Of a stretch of 64,000 nt of DNA, positions 24,570-34,137 are shown piece after piece (the first letter of the stretch is position 1; every line of letters starts with the position of its first letter). Source of the stretch: SIG603 sp964370635 (GTDB lineage: Bacteria; Bacillota; Clostridia; Oscillospirales; Acutalibacteraceae); assembly GCA_964370635.1 (NCBI GenBank), contig CAYJJU010000004.1, positions 1-64,000 on the forward strand, read 5' to 3'. Below the pieces are notes generated by a model. It ran no database searches, was not told where the DNA came from, and saw only the letters and a list, made by a program, of their open reading frames with translations. The translations under genes were made by a program, and so were the position numbers.

Positions 24570-24598
24570 TGTACAATATACTTAATTTATTATATAAT
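24570..24598 (+). promoter_or_regulatory. Promoter of the SPFH/zinc-ribbon gene
   Basis: TGTACA (24570-24575), 17 nt, TATAAT (24593-24598). The ribosome site ACGGAGGATA and the ATG at 24640 follow. Confidence 0.6.
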
Positions 24599-24639
24599 AT
24601 AGCCAAACTATATATATAAATTGAACGGAGGATATATTT

Positions 24640-26010
24640 ATGGGACTTATTAAAGCTATAGTCGGTGCGGCAGGTGGAGTATTTGCCGATCAGTGGAAAG
24701 AATTTTTTTATTGCGATGCAATGGAAAGCCATGTGCTTGTAAGAAAAGGCGAGAAGCGACAAAGCGGTAGAAGCTCTAATACTAAGGGTGAGCAAAACAT
24801 CATTAGCAGTGGCTCTGTTGTTGCAGTTGCAGACGGACAGTGCATGATGATAGTCGACAACGGTAAAGTAGTTGAGCTTTGCGCCGAACCCGGCGAATTC
24901 GTGTATGATTCGTCTACAGAACCCTCAATCTTTAACGGTGATTTGGGTGAGGGAATTAAGAGCACCTTTGCAAATATAGGACATCGTTTTACATTTGGCG
25001 GACAGGCAAGCCGTGACCAACGTGTATACTATATTAATACAAAAGAAATTATAGGCAATAAGTACGGCACTCCAAGCCCTGTTCCATTTAGAGTTGTAGA
25101 CCAAAATATAGGACTTGATGTAGATATTTCGATTCGCTGTCACGGTGAATACTCATATAAAGTTGTGGACCCACTTTTATTTTACACAAACGTTTGTGGA
25201 AATGTAGACGGCGACTATGAAAGAGGCGAGATAGACAGCCAACTAAAAAGCGAGCTTATGACAGCTTTGCAGCCGGCTTTTGCAAAAATTTCTGCAATGG
25301 GCATACGCTATAGCATGCTTCCTGGACATACTATGGAGCTTGCAGATGCCCTTAATGAAGTATTATCTAAAAAATGGACAGAACTTAGAGGACTTAAAAT
25401 TAATTCCTTTGGCGTGTCGTCTGTAAAGGCATCTGAAGAAGACGAGGCCATGATTAAAGAGCTTCAAAGAAATGCTACATTTAGAAATCCAAACATGGCG
25501 GCGGCTCACCTAGTAGGCGCGCAGGCTCAGGCTATGCAAGATGCGGCTAAAAATCAAGGCGGCGCAATGACTGGATTTATGGGCATGGGCATGGCACAAG
25601 GCATGGGTGGCGGCATGAATGCACAAAATCTATATGCTATGGGTCAAAATCAACAATATCAACAACCGCAAGGACAGTACCAAGCGCAACAACCACAACA
25701 AGCACCACCTGCACCGGCACCACAGGCGCCTGCTCAAGAGGGTTGGAGTTGCTCGTGTGGAAAAGGTGGAAATACAGGAAAGTTCTGTGCAGAATGCGGA
25801 ACACCAAAACCTGTACAAAGCGAAGGCTGGAGCTGCTCATGTGGAGCTGTAAATAAAGGCAAATTCTGTGCAGAGTGCGGAAGCAAAAAGCCTGAGGGCG
25901 CACCGCTTTATAAATGCGATAAATGTGGATGGGAGCCGGAAGACCCAAAAACTCCACCAAAATTCTGCCCTGAGTGTGGCGACATCTTTGACGAGAGCGA
26001 TGCAAAGTAA
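24640..26010 (+). CDS. SPFH-domain protein with C-terminal zinc ribbons (YdjI-like)
   Basis: This 456-residue protein has an N-terminal SPFH (virion-core-protein/YdjI-like) domain of about 300 residues, a Gln/Ala/Pro-rich linker (about 325-365) and three C-terminal zinc-ribbon-type Cys clusters: CSCGKGGNTGKFCAECG, CSCGAVNKGKFCAECG and CDKCG with CPECG. B. subtilis YdjI is a relative lacking some of the ribbons and is linked with membrane microdomain and phage-shock-like complexes. It has no signal peptide or membrane segment, so it should be a cytosolic membrane-associated scaffold. It has its own promoter and a terminator after it. Confidence 0.85.
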   Translation: MGLIKAIVGAAGGVFADQWKEFFYCDAMESHVLVRKGEKRQSGRSSNTKGEQNIISSGSVVAVADGQCMMIVDNGKVVELCAEPGEFVYDSSTEPSIFNGDLGEGIKSTFANIGHRFTFGGQASRDQRVYYINTKEIIGNKYGTPSPVPFRVVDQNIGLDVDISIRCHGEYSYKVVDPLLFYTNVCGNVDGDYERGEIDSQLKSELMTALQPAFAKISAMGIRYSMLPGHTMELADALNEVLSKKWTELRGLKINSFGVSSVKASEEDEAMIKELQRNATFRNPNMAAAHLVGAQAQAMQDAAKNQGGAMTGFMGMGMAQGMGGGMNAQNLYAMGQNQQYQQPQGQYQAQQPQQAPPAPAPQAPAQEGWSCSCGKGGNTGKFCAECGTPKPVQSEGWSCSCGAVNKGKFCAECGSKKPEGAPLYKCDKCGWEPEDPKTPPKFCPECGDIFDESDAK

Positions 26011-26051
26011 TCTCGGTATTCGGCAGTTTTTAGATTGATAAATTAAAATTA

Positions 26052-26096
26052 AAGTGAAGTGTTTGTAAGCTTATTTTTACAAGACTTCACTTTTTT
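26052..26096 (+). terminator. Terminator after the SPFH gene
   Basis: AAGTGAAGT-(g)-TTGTAA pairs with TTACAA-(g)-ACTTCACTT around a short loop, followed by six T. The remaining space to 26243 contains the promoter of the next operon. Confidence 0.88.
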
Positions 26097-26204
26097 ATTT
26101 AAATTTAGTGATTTCCTTCACGGCGATTTAACAAATAGAGAATTTATATTATAAGAAATTAACACTACTTTTACTGTAAATATCTTTTAACAGAAAAAAC
26201 GACA

Positions 26205-26213
26205 TGATATAAT
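26205..26213 (+). promoter_or_regulatory. Extended -10 promoter of the glycerophosphodiester operon
   Basis: TG-A-TATAAT (26205-26213) lies 30 nt before the start codon. No good -35 box can be seen 17 nt upstream (TTTTAA), which suggests an activator or the extended -10 carries it. Confidence 0.5.
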
Positions 26214-26243
26214 CGTGAAAGTAAAAAGAGAGAGGGAACAAAC

Positions 26244-26912
26244 ATGATAACAGCACATTCAGGTTGCGACAATACAGCGCCAAACTCTGTAGAATTTATT
26301 GATTATGCGCTGAAAAGTGGGGCAGAGGCGTTTGAAGTCGATGTACGAAAAGACGAGGGCGGTAGACTTATCTTATCGCATGATAAAACAGTGGAAGAAT
26401 GCATGACACTGCAAGAAGCTTTTGAAATGCTTGCAAAGTTTAAACATAAATTAATTAATTGCGACTTAAAAGAAAAGGACCTTGAACTTTTAAGCTATAA
26501 TCTGGCAAAAAAGTGTGGGGTTGAAAAGAATTTGATTTTTACAGGCGATGTAAATCCTGATTGCTTTAAAATAGGAAACACAGAGTTTGAAGATGTAAAG
26601 TGGTTTGTAAATGCGGAGATTTTTGTCGATAAGCTGTATGAAAAAATCACACAAGCAGGCAGTGGTGTTAAAGAAGAGCTTGCGGCATCTCTTGAAAAAT
26701 ATAAAGAATATAAAATCAGTGGGATAAACTGGAATTATAATCTTTATGAAATGCTAAAAAGTGAAGTTTCAAACGAGTCTTTGCCGGTTTCAATCTGGAC
26801 AGTAGACGACGATGAAAATCTTTTAAAATACATAAAAGAAGATGTAGTAAACATAACGACAAGGAAGGTAAAAAATGCCTTGTCTATAAGAGAGGGGCTA
26901 AAAAATAGATGA
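26244..26912 (+). CDS. Glycerophosphodiester phosphodiesterase family protein (short subtype)
   Basis: This 222-residue protein belongs to the GDPD TIM-barrel family, which hydrolyses glycerophosphodiesters to glycerol 3-phosphate and an alcohol. The canonical HRG-PENT motif is changed to AHSGCDNTAPNS (residues 4-15), while the acidic and His residues EVDVRKD and LSHD (about 33-50) remain. There is no signal peptide, so it acts in the cytosol. It is the first gene of a six-gene unit with an ABC importer and overlaps the permease gene by 4 nt (ATGA). The shift in the first motif may alter the metal site or the substrate. Confidence 0.82.
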   Translation: MITAHSGCDNTAPNSVEFIDYALKSGAEAFEVDVRKDEGGRLILSHDKTVEECMTLQEAFEMLAKFKHKLINCDLKEKDLELLSYNLAKKCGVEKNLIFTGDVNPDCFKIGNTEFEDVKWFVNAEIFVDKLYEKITQAGSGVKEELAASLEKYKEYKISGINWNYNLYEMLKSEVSNESLPVSIWTVDDDENLLKYIKEDVVNITTRKVKNALSIREGLKNR

Positions 26913-27748
26913 AAATGTTAAATCCAAAGGCGTTTTTTCATACGGTGGGAATTAAGGGGATTATAGAATATGTGGTTTTGGCACTGTTCATGCTGTTTTT
27001 CTACCTTCCACTTTTAAATCTTTCAATGCTCGCCTTTTCAAACGAATATGAGTACCCAGACATTATACCAAGTGAATTCGGCTTTAATTGGTGGGAGTTT
27101 GTGTTTGGACAAGACAGCTTGGTAAGCTCAATACTTACATCGTTTTTAGTTGCAATTGTAACAATGGCGGTGTCGCTACTGATATGCATACCTGCGGCAT
27201 ACGCACTTGCAAGATTTGACTTTAAAGGTAAAAAAGTATTTTTACTCTCATTTTTGCTCAGTAACGCCTTTCCTAAAATGGGACTTTATATTTCGATAGG
27301 TATCATTTTTTACAGGTTTAATCTTATGGGAACATTTGCAGGCGTTATATTAATTCATGTGCTCAATTCACTCATGTTTATGACGTGGATACCCGCAAAC
27401 TCATTTAGAAGCGTTCACAGACAGCAGGAAGAGTCGGCAAGAGATGCGGGCGCCGGTGCAATAAGAACATTTTTCAACATAACACTTCCCATGGCGATGC
27501 CCGGAATAATAGTTGCCTCAATATTTACCTTCTTAGGCTCACTAGAAGAGGCACAGGGAACGCTACTTGTAGGATTTCCGCAAATTAAAACCATGCCAGT
27601 AGAACTTTACGGAGTAATAATGCAGTACCCACTAACAGCAGGTCCGGTGCTTTCGCTGATACTGATTATACCTTCAATTATTATACTTATAGTGCTAAGA
27701 AAATATGTAGGCCCAGAGGCCATAGCAAAAGGTTACAACGTTAAATAA
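26909..27748 (+). CDS. ABC transporter permease (MalG/PotC-like)
   Basis: This 279-residue membrane protein has six transmembrane helices. The coupling loop EESARDAGAGAIRTFFNITLPMAMPGI (about residues 172-198) is the EAA motif of the binding-protein-dependent importers. It overlaps the upstream GDPD gene by 4 nt. Its partner permease lies further down, after the ATPase and binding-protein genes, which is an unusual order. Substrate: probably a glycerophosphodiester, as inferred from the two GDPD genes. Confidence 0.87.
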   Translation: MKMLNPKAFFHTVGIKGIIEYVVLALFMLFFYLPLLNLSMLAFSNEYEYPDIIPSEFGFNWWEFVFGQDSLVSSILTSFLVAIVTMAVSLLICIPAAYALARFDFKGKKVFLLSFLLSNAFPKMGLYISIGIIFYRFNLMGTFAGVILIHVLNSLMFMTWIPANSFRSVHRQQEESARDAGAGAIRTFFNITLPMAMPGIIVASIFTFLGSLEEAQGTLLVGFPQIKTMPVELYGVIMQYPLTAGPVLSLILIIPSIIILIVLRKYVGPEAIAKGYNVK

Positions 27749-27767
27749 ATTTTAGGAGAGTACTTTG

Positions 27768-28742
27768 ATGACAGACAGGAAAATAAAACTTCAAATAAAA
27801 AACATGACAAAAAAATACGCAAACGGCGACGGCGTTGAAAATATAGATTTAGACGTTTACGAGGGCGAGTTTGTTACTATGTTAGGGCCCAGCGGCTGTG
27901 GAAAATCTACAATTTTAAGAACACTTGGCGGATTTTTAAATGTAGACGACGGCGAAATCCTCTTAGACGGAGCGCCAATACATCAACTGCCACCTGAGAA
28001 AAGACCGACGGCTATGGTGTTTCAAAGCTATAATCTATGGCCACATATGACAATTTACGAAAATCTTACATTTGGACTTAAAATAAGAAAAGTCGAGAAA
28101 AAAGAAATGAGCGAGCGTGCGGATAAAATGCTTGAGCTTGTCGGAATGACAGGACATGGCAAAAAATATCCCGGACAGCTTTCAGGCGGACAGCAACAGC
28201 GTGTCGCAATTGCAAGGGCACTTCTACTAAAGCCGTCTGTGCTACTTCTTGATGAGCCGTTTTCTGCACTTGATGCAAAAATTCGTCAGCAAATGAGGGA
28301 AGAGCTTAAAAAAATTCAGAGTGAGCTTAACATTACGGTTGTGTTTGTCACCCATGACCAAGAGGAGGCTATGGCGCTTTCTCATAGGATAGTTGTAATG
28401 AACAAAGGCGTATTTGAACAAATTGGCACAGCAAATGAAATTTATGATAATCCAAAAAGCAAATATGTGGCATCTTTTATAGGCGAGATGAACTTTATAG
28501 AAGATGGCAATAAAATAGTAAGCGTAAGGCCTGAAAACGTTGTTGTCGAAAAGGGCGGCGACGGAAAATACACGGGCAGTGTTGTAACAGTGATGATGCT
28601 TGGTCACTATGCAGAAATTTTAGTAGATGTAAAGGGAAAACTTATTAGAAGCTATGTAAATAGAAACGCTGCATCTAAGTTTTCTGAAAGAGAAGAAGTT
28701 TCGCTAAGCTTTACAAAACAAGCAGAATACGACAGAGATTGA
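27768..28742 (+). CDS. ABC transporter ATP-binding protein (UgpC/PotA-like)
   Basis: This protein of 324 residues has the nucleotide-binding domain of the CUT1/spermidine importer class followed by a C-terminal TOBE-like regulatory part (about 240-324). Walker A is LGPSGCGKSTILRTL, the Q-loop is MVFQSYNLWPH, the signature is LSGGQQQRVAIARAL and Walker B is VLLLDEPFSALDA. The ATG at 27768 follows AGGAGAG at 8-nt distance; a TTG immediately before is also in frame. It lies between the permease and binding-protein genes and would power both permeases. Confidence 0.9.
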   Translation: MTDRKIKLQIKNMTKKYANGDGVENIDLDVYEGEFVTMLGPSGCGKSTILRTLGGFLNVDDGEILLDGAPIHQLPPEKRPTAMVFQSYNLWPHMTIYENLTFGLKIRKVEKKEMSERADKMLELVGMTGHGKKYPGQLSGGQQQRVAIARALLLKPSVLLLDEPFSALDAKIRQQMREELKKIQSELNITVVFVTHDQEEAMALSHRIVVMNKGVFEQIGTANEIYDNPKSKYVASFIGEMNFIEDGNKIVSVRPENVVVEKGGDGKYTGSVVTVMMLGHYAEILVDVKGKLIRSYVNRNAASKFSEREEVSLSFTKQAEYDRD

Positions 28743-28797
28743 TACAGGCTAACTGTTCAATATAAAAGAAAATGCAAACAAATTTGGAGGAAAGAAA

Positions 28798-29949
28798 ATG
28801 AGTATACTAAAAAAAATAGCTGCTATGGCAGTGGCAACAGCGTTTGCGGCAACAGCATTTGTAGGCTGTTCTTCAGGCGGAGGAGACGACAAAACAGTTA
28901 CAATTTGGGCAAGTGGTTCAGACAATGTAAAGCTTCAATTTGAAAAACAAGTTGAAAAATTTAATGAAGTGAATGAAGGCGGATACACGGCAGAACTTCA
29001 ATTTATCACATCGGGTACAGGCACACAAAGCCTTGCAGACAGACTTATTGCAACATATGAAGCAGGACAAGAAAACACAGATTACGATTTAATTGAAGTT
29101 GGTAACACTGAAATTACAGGTTACATGACTCAAGGTGGAGAAGACATGTTCTTGCCAATCGATGAAACTAGTGTACCAAACATGGCAAACCTTACTATTA
29201 CTCCGGCAGAGGCAGAAAGACCTGACCTCTTTGTTCCTTACAGAGGCACAACGGTTTTACTAGCGTACAACTCAGAAACAGTTCCAAACCCACCACAAAC
29301 TGCTGATGAGTTATACCAATGGATTAAAGACAACCCAGGCAGATTTGCATACAACACACCAAGCTCAGGCGGCGCAGGTAGCTCATTTGTTGTGACAAGT
29401 GTTTACAACTACTTAGACGAAGCAGAGCTTATGAATACTGATGAATCTATTATGGACAGCTGGGGACAAGGTTTTGACCTTATGACAGAGCTTCATGAAT
29501 TTATGTATCAATCATCAGGCAAAGTTGTTTACCCAAACAAAAACCAAGGCACACTTGATTTGCTTGCAAGTAAAGAAATAGACATGACACCGGCTTGGGC
29601 CGACATGGTTATCTCTCAACAAGCACAAGGAACTATGCCAGAGGAAATTAAATTAACTCAAATCGACCCTGCATTTACAGGCGGCACAGTATCACTTGGT
29701 ATTCCAAGCTTTGGCTCAAACTCAGAAGGTGCACAGGCATTTATTGATTACATGCTAACACCAGAGGCACAAAACATAGCACTTGAGTCTATGGCGGCTC
29801 TTCCTGTTATCGACTTTAGCACACTTGATGCCGAGCTTGTAAAATCAATCGAGGGACTAAACATAGCTGCCTTCCGTTCATACTCAATAGGTGAACTGGG
29901 CACACTTCTAAATGAAAAATGGGATGCTGAAATAGGTACTCTTGACTAA
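28798..29949 (+). CDS. ABC transporter substrate-binding lipoprotein
   Basis: This 383-residue lipoprotein has a signal peptide ending in lipobox FVGC (Cys24) and the start KTVTIWASGSDNVKLQFEKQVEKFNE typical of family 1-like binding proteins for sugars, iron or polyamines. It is coded with rather uniform codon use, as for a well-expressed protein. TTTGGAGGAAAG precedes the ATG. It sits between the ATPase and the second permease gene. The ligand may be a glycerophosphodiester, on context only. Confidence 0.87.
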   Translation: MSILKKIAAMAVATAFAATAFVGCSSGGGDDKTVTIWASGSDNVKLQFEKQVEKFNEVNEGGYTAELQFITSGTGTQSLADRLIATYEAGQENTDYDLIEVGNTEITGYMTQGGEDMFLPIDETSVPNMANLTITPAEAERPDLFVPYRGTTVLLAYNSETVPNPPQTADELYQWIKDNPGRFAYNTPSSGGAGSSFVVTSVYNYLDEAELMNTDESIMDSWGQGFDLMTELHEFMYQSSGKVVYPNKNQGTLDLLASKEIDMTPAWADMVISQQAQGTMPEEIKLTQIDPAFTGGTVSLGIPSFGSNSEGAQAFIDYMLTPEAQNIALESMAALPVIDFSTLDAELVKSIEGLNIAAFRSYSIGELGTLLNEKWDAEIGTLD

Positions 29950-30036
29950 TTAAAATATTGATGAAGGCTGTCGTCAAGTACGGCAGCTTTACACCGATGA
30001 AATATAACCGCAAAGCGGTAGAATAGAGCGTGAATA

Positions 30037-30879
30037 ATGAAAAAAGTTTTTATGAAAATATTGCCGTATTTACTTATAAGCCCTGCAATGCTTATAATAA
30101 TATTTATAGTGCTTATTCCAATAGCTTTAAGTGTAGTAAACAGTTTTACTCTTGAAGATGGCGGATATGGGCTTGACAATTACTTGTATTTTATAACAGA
30201 TGAAATTCAAAGGGAAAATATAATTTATACCTTGCAAGTAGTGTTTTTAACCGTGATTTTCTGCATAGTAATATCGTATATGCTTGCGGTTTATTTAAGG
30301 TTTTCAAATACCAGAGTAAGTAAGCTTATTGGAAATTTATATTTATTGCCACGCTTTATTCCGGGTCTTGTTGCGGTTAACGGTATGATTACAATAATTA
30401 GAGATTCAGGCCTTATAAATCGGATAGGGCAAACCATGGGGCAGGACATAGAGTTAGGCCTTATGTATGATATGAATGGCGTTATACTCATGAATTTATG
30501 GTTTAATATTCCTTTTGCGACCATGCTAATGGCGGCGGCTATGTCATCAATTCCTACATCGGTTATAGAGTCTGCCAAAGACGTAGGGGCTAACAAACTG
30601 CAAATTTTCTTTAAAATGATATTCCCACTCACATATAAAGATGTATTCATCTGTGTGGCGTTTATCTTTATGGGAAATATAGGCTCGTTTACAACCCCGT
30701 ATCTAATGGATGGAAACCATCCTCAAATGCTTGGTATATCGCTGTTTAATTTATTCGGCAATTTCAGATATGAAAAGGCGGCTGCCTTGTCGGTAATAAT
30801 GTTCTTGTTATCGTCTGTAACGGCTGTGGTATATGTTCAAACAAATATGAAAGAAAAGAAATGGGAGAAGGCAAGATGA
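30037..30879 (+). CDS. ABC transporter permease (MalF/PotB-like)
   Basis: This 280-residue membrane protein has six transmembrane helices. The EAA-type loop is SVIESAKDVGANKLQIFFKMIFPLTYKDV (about residues 170-200). It pairs with the permease at 26909. The gene starts 87 nt after the binding-protein gene. That space contains GCTGTCGTCAAGTACGGCAGC, a weak hairpin of GCTG(T)CG and CGGCAGC, which may partly attenuate transcription after the binding-protein gene. No clear ribosome site precedes the ATG (only TAGAGCGTGA), so expression may be lower. Confidence 0.87.
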   Translation: MKKVFMKILPYLLISPAMLIIIFIVLIPIALSVVNSFTLEDGGYGLDNYLYFITDEIQRENIIYTLQVVFLTVIFCIVISYMLAVYLRFSNTRVSKLIGNLYLLPRFIPGLVAVNGMITIIRDSGLINRIGQTMGQDIELGLMYDMNGVILMNLWFNIPFATMLMAAAMSSIPTSVIESAKDVGANKLQIFFKMIFPLTYKDVFICVAFIFMGNIGSFTTPYLMDGNHPQMLGISLFNLFGNFRYEKAAALSVIMFLLSSVTAVVYVQTNMKEKKWEKAR

Positions 30880-31820
30880 AAATTATTTCTCACAGAGGAG
30901 ATGTATCACTTGCGCCCGAAAATACAATGCCTGCATTTAGCGCCGCTATTAATAGTGGCGCTAATGCTGTTGAGCTTGACATTAGGCTCACAAAAGACGG
31001 CAAGGTTTTAGTGGCGCATGATGCAGGGTTTGCACGGGTAATGTGTGGGCTTGCAGATAAAAAAGAAAGGCGATTAATATCGCAAATGAGTCTTGAAGAG
31101 GCGTGTAAAGTAAAAATGCCTTACGCAGGACATCTAAATTCCTACTTTCCAAAAGGCGGATATGAGGACGAAAGTCTCTTTTATTTGCCTTGGTGCTTAG
31201 ACAGTGAGCAAAATGTGATAAACTGCGCAAAACAAGCCGTGGAAAGTGTAAAAAACACAAATAATCACGACGAAATTAGCGAGTGCATATTTAATAATTT
31301 TGAAGCCCTATATAATGAAAAGTATAAAGAGCTGTTAAATGGTGATTTAAGATACGCCACGTACCCAAGCCTTGAAGAGTTTTTGCTATGGCTAAAAAAT
31401 GAAGAAAGATGCGAATTTGCAGAGATAGAATTTAAGGATTTAGGCCTAATAAAAGAAGTGGACAGGCTGATAAATAAACTTGAAGTAAGTGGCAAGTGTA
31501 TACTTTTTTCAGGTGTTAAAAAAATCAATGAGGAGATACAAGCCTACTATAAGGACAACAAAAAGCCTGATAATCTAAGACTAGGTGCAAATATTAGATA
31601 TGTAAATGCCGATACATTAAAAATGATAGAGCACTGGGATTTATACGAAGTAGGCCTTAATGCCGGTGCGCTTTCAAAAGATGACATCTATATATTAAAA
31701 AATATGGGCATAGAAGTGTTTTTAAATTTAGGCGACACAGCAAAATGGTGGAAAGAAATGAAGAGTTTTGACATTTTGGGGTTTAAAACCAATTGTATTA
31801 AGAAATATTTGGCTTGCTGA
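30876..31820 (+). CDS. Glycerophosphodiester phosphodiesterase
   Basis: This protein of 314 residues is the second GDPD of the unit and has the full canonical motifs: SHRGDVSLAPENT (residues 4-16) and ELDIRLTKDGKVLVAHD (about 32-48). An insertion of about 100 residues (60-165) separates these from the later barrel strands, including AEIEFKD. There is no signal peptide. The start at 30876 overlaps the permease stop by 4 nt (ATGA), which supports coupling and excludes the slightly longer frame. Together with the importer, it suggests cytosolic breakdown of imported glycerophosphodiesters, giving glycerol 3-phosphate. Confidence 0.88.
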   Translation: MKIISHRGDVSLAPENTMPAFSAAINSGANAVELDIRLTKDGKVLVAHDAGFARVMCGLADKKERRLISQMSLEEACKVKMPYAGHLNSYFPKGGYEDESLFYLPWCLDSEQNVINCAKQAVESVKNTNNHDEISECIFNNFEALYNEKYKELLNGDLRYATYPSLEEFLLWLKNEERCEFAEIEFKDLGLIKEVDRLINKLEVSGKCILFSGVKKINEEIQAYYKDNKKPDNLRLGANIRYVNADTLKMIEHWDLYEVGLNAGALSKDDIYILKNMGIEVFLNLGDTAKWWKEMKSFDILGFKTNCIKKYLAC

Positions 31821-32191
31821 AATGGCAAATAGTTGTAGTTTACTTTGGAATTTTATAATAATTAACACAATTAGAAATACTTTCTAAATTCGAAAATTGG
31901 CATATTTCATTAAAAGATAAATTGTCAATGCATTTTTCGTATAATATACACTTTTACCTTTTATGCAAATTTAACAAAAGGTAAAAGGTTTGTAGCCAAT
32001 GTTACAATATTGTAACCGACTTTTTCAATAAAAATTACAATTTAGGCTTGAAATTGAATATAAAAAGTGCTAAAATGGCAACATTGAATTGAGAGACGAT
32101 TTTAAATTTTAATAATTATGCATAAAAACTTAAAATTCGACTCAAAACAACATAGCTTAATCCAAGCTAAATTTTAAGGAGGAAAACTCAC
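31821..32191 (+). promoter_or_regulatory. Intergenic control region of the oligopeptide operon
   Basis: This 371-bp region has no credible gene. TTGTCA (31922-31927), 17 nt, TATACA (31945-31950), with an overlapping TATAAT (31940-31945), is the best promoter. A perfect 16-bp palindrome, GTTACAATATTGTAAC (32001-32016), lies about 45 nt into the transcript. It resembles but does not match the TnrA/GlnR consensus. The last 150 nt are A/T-rich and end in AAGGAGGAAAA at the ribosome site. Confidence 0.5.
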
Positions 32192-34090
32192 ATGAAAAAC
32201 TTGCGCAAAATTCTTGCAATACTTATGATTGCAGCAATGGCATTTTCACTAGTTGCTTGTGGTGGTGGAGAAACAGAAGATCCTTCATCAGCATCAGTAA
32301 GTGAAACAGAGTCAGAAGACACAGAGTCAGAAGACACAGAATCAGAAGAAACAGAATCAGAAGACACATCAGGTGGCGCACAAGCTACACCAAGAAACGA
32401 AACCCTATACTATAATGGTATCCAATGGGGTTCAATGGGCTCAATGAATCCATACTCACCAAACCCATCTTGCTTCTACATTGACCAAGGTGACCAAGCT
32501 CGTTCAGTTGTATATGAAACACTATACATGTATAACGGCCTTGACGGACAGCTTTATCCACTACTAGCAGACGGCGCACCGGAGTGGAACGCTGACAAAA
32601 CAACTGTTACAATTAAAATTAAACCTGCTGCTATGTGGGACGACGGCACAGCTGTTACAGCACATGACGTTGCTGCTACATTTGACATGCACGTTAAACA
32701 CAACTCAAATATAGGTGTTGACTACAGCCAATACATCGAGAGCGTAGTTGCTACTGATGATTCAACAGTTGTATTTACAGCTGTTACAGGCGAAGGACAA
32801 AACAACCTAAAAGTTATCGAATATCTTCCAAAAGTATTCGTAAACCAAAAAGCTTATATAGAAGCACTTGATGCAGAAGTTTCAGGCGATTCAGAAGCTT
32901 TCAAAACTGATGACATGAAAGATGCACCTACATCAGGTCCTTACCACTACTACTTCGATTCAGAAGAAACAATTATTGTTGAAAGAACTGAAGATTACTG
33001 GGGTCAAGATGCATCAATGTGGGGAGCACTTCCTGTACCAAAATACATAGCTCACAACATTTATGCTAACAACGACGCCGGCGACAATGCTTTCAAAGAA
33101 GGTCAAATCGACGTATCACAACAATACATCGCTAATGTTGACACATACTGGGATGTTGATGGACTAAATCTTCCTGTATCTACATACATAGACGAAGCTC
33201 CTTATCACCTAGCTGAAACATTACCAACAGCATACTTCAACACAACAAAACCCGGTCTTGACCAAACAGCTGTTAGACAAGCTATTGCTTATGCAACAGA
33301 CTATGACCAAATTCTAACAAATGCTATGACAAACCAATCACCATCATTTGCTGACTTCCCAAGGTCAATGTTCAACCCATCAGCCGCTGAGCAAGAAATC
33401 TACAACAGAATTTCTGCAGAGCTTGAGCCTCTACAATGGGTAGGTAAAGAATACGACAGAGCTAATAAAGTTCTTGACGATGCTGGCCTACTTGATACAG
33501 ATGGCGACGGATGGAGAGAGTATGACGGCGAAAAAATGCACTTCAAAGTTGAGTGCCCAGCAGGTTGGTCTGACTGGAATGCTGCTCTTGACCTAGTTGC
33601 TGCTGCAGGTGCCGAAATTGGTATCTCTATGGAAACATACTATCCAGAATCTTCAATTTGGACAGAAGACATCCAAACAGGTAACTTTGATATCGCTATG
33701 AGCTCACCAGCAGGTGCTTCAATTGCTAACCCATGGACACGTGCTTACCAATACCTATATGGCTTTGGCGGCGAGTTCCCAGAAAGAGTTTCATTCTCTT
33801 ACAGCCGTATCTACGACGAGAGAATTGACGAAGTTCTTAAACTAATTCCAAACGAAACTGACCAAGACGTTCTTGACGGTTACTACCTAGAACTAAACAA
33901 ATTCTATCTAGAGCAAGTACCTTCATTCGCTCTAATGTACAGACCAGTTTTATTCCAAGTTGTTAATGAAACAGTTTGGACAGGTTTCCCAGAAGAGGGT
34001 GACGGCACAAACATCCCACCATCAATTCTTTTGAATGGTTATGGTATTGCCGGTCTATACAATATCATGCTTGTTGAAGACCTAGCATAA
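32192..34090 (+). CDS. Peptide ABC transporter substrate-binding lipoprotein (family 5)
   Basis: This 632-residue lipoprotein is the binding subunit of an Opp/Dpp-type importer. The lipobox is LVAC (Cys23), followed by an acidic linker with four SE(D/E)TE-type repeats (about residues 30-65). The family 5 binding domain follows, starting with LYYNGIQWGSMGSMNPYSP and including TVTIKIKPAAMWDDGTAVTAHDVAATF. Codon use is strikingly biased to a few codons, as in highly expressed genes. AAGGAGGAAAA is upstream. A hairpin after the stop (34138-34191) is likely to reduce transcription into the permease genes, so that binding protein exceeds the membrane parts. Confidence 0.92.
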   Translation: MKNLRKILAILMIAAMAFSLVACGGGETEDPSSASVSETESEDTESEDTESEETESEDTSGGAQATPRNETLYYNGIQWGSMGSMNPYSPNPSCFYIDQGDQARSVVYETLYMYNGLDGQLYPLLADGAPEWNADKTTVTIKIKPAAMWDDGTAVTAHDVAATFDMHVKHNSNIGVDYSQYIESVVATDDSTVVFTAVTGEGQNNLKVIEYLPKVFVNQKAYIEALDAEVSGDSEAFKTDDMKDAPTSGPYHYYFDSEETIIVERTEDYWGQDASMWGALPVPKYIAHNIYANNDAGDNAFKEGQIDVSQQYIANVDTYWDVDGLNLPVSTYIDEAPYHLAETLPTAYFNTTKPGLDQTAVRQAIAYATDYDQILTNAMTNQSPSFADFPRSMFNPSAAEQEIYNRISAELEPLQWVGKEYDRANKVLDDAGLLDTDGDGWREYDGEKMHFKVECPAGWSDWNAALDLVAAAGAEIGISMETYYPESSIWTEDIQTGNFDIAMSSPAGASIANPWTRAYQYLYGFGGEFPERVSFSYSRIYDERIDEVLKLIPNETDQDVLDGYYLELNKFYLEQVPSFALMYRPVLFQVVNETVWTGFPEEGDGTNIPPSILLNGYGIAGLYNIMLVEDLA

Positions 34091-34137
34091 GTTTTGCTAC
34101 AGTTTTAACAGTAGATATTATTTAGTTAAATAAAATG

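Noticed and set aside
25600..26005. Frames opposite and out of phase in the zinc-ribbon part of the SPFH gene
   Set aside because: They are shadows caused by the repetitive CAA/CAC-rich linker; the sense frame has clear Cys clusters and a good start.
32001..32016. TnrA/GlnR nitrogen-regulator site
   Set aside because: The consensus TGTNA-N7-TNACA is not met: the right half has GTAACC instead of TNACA.
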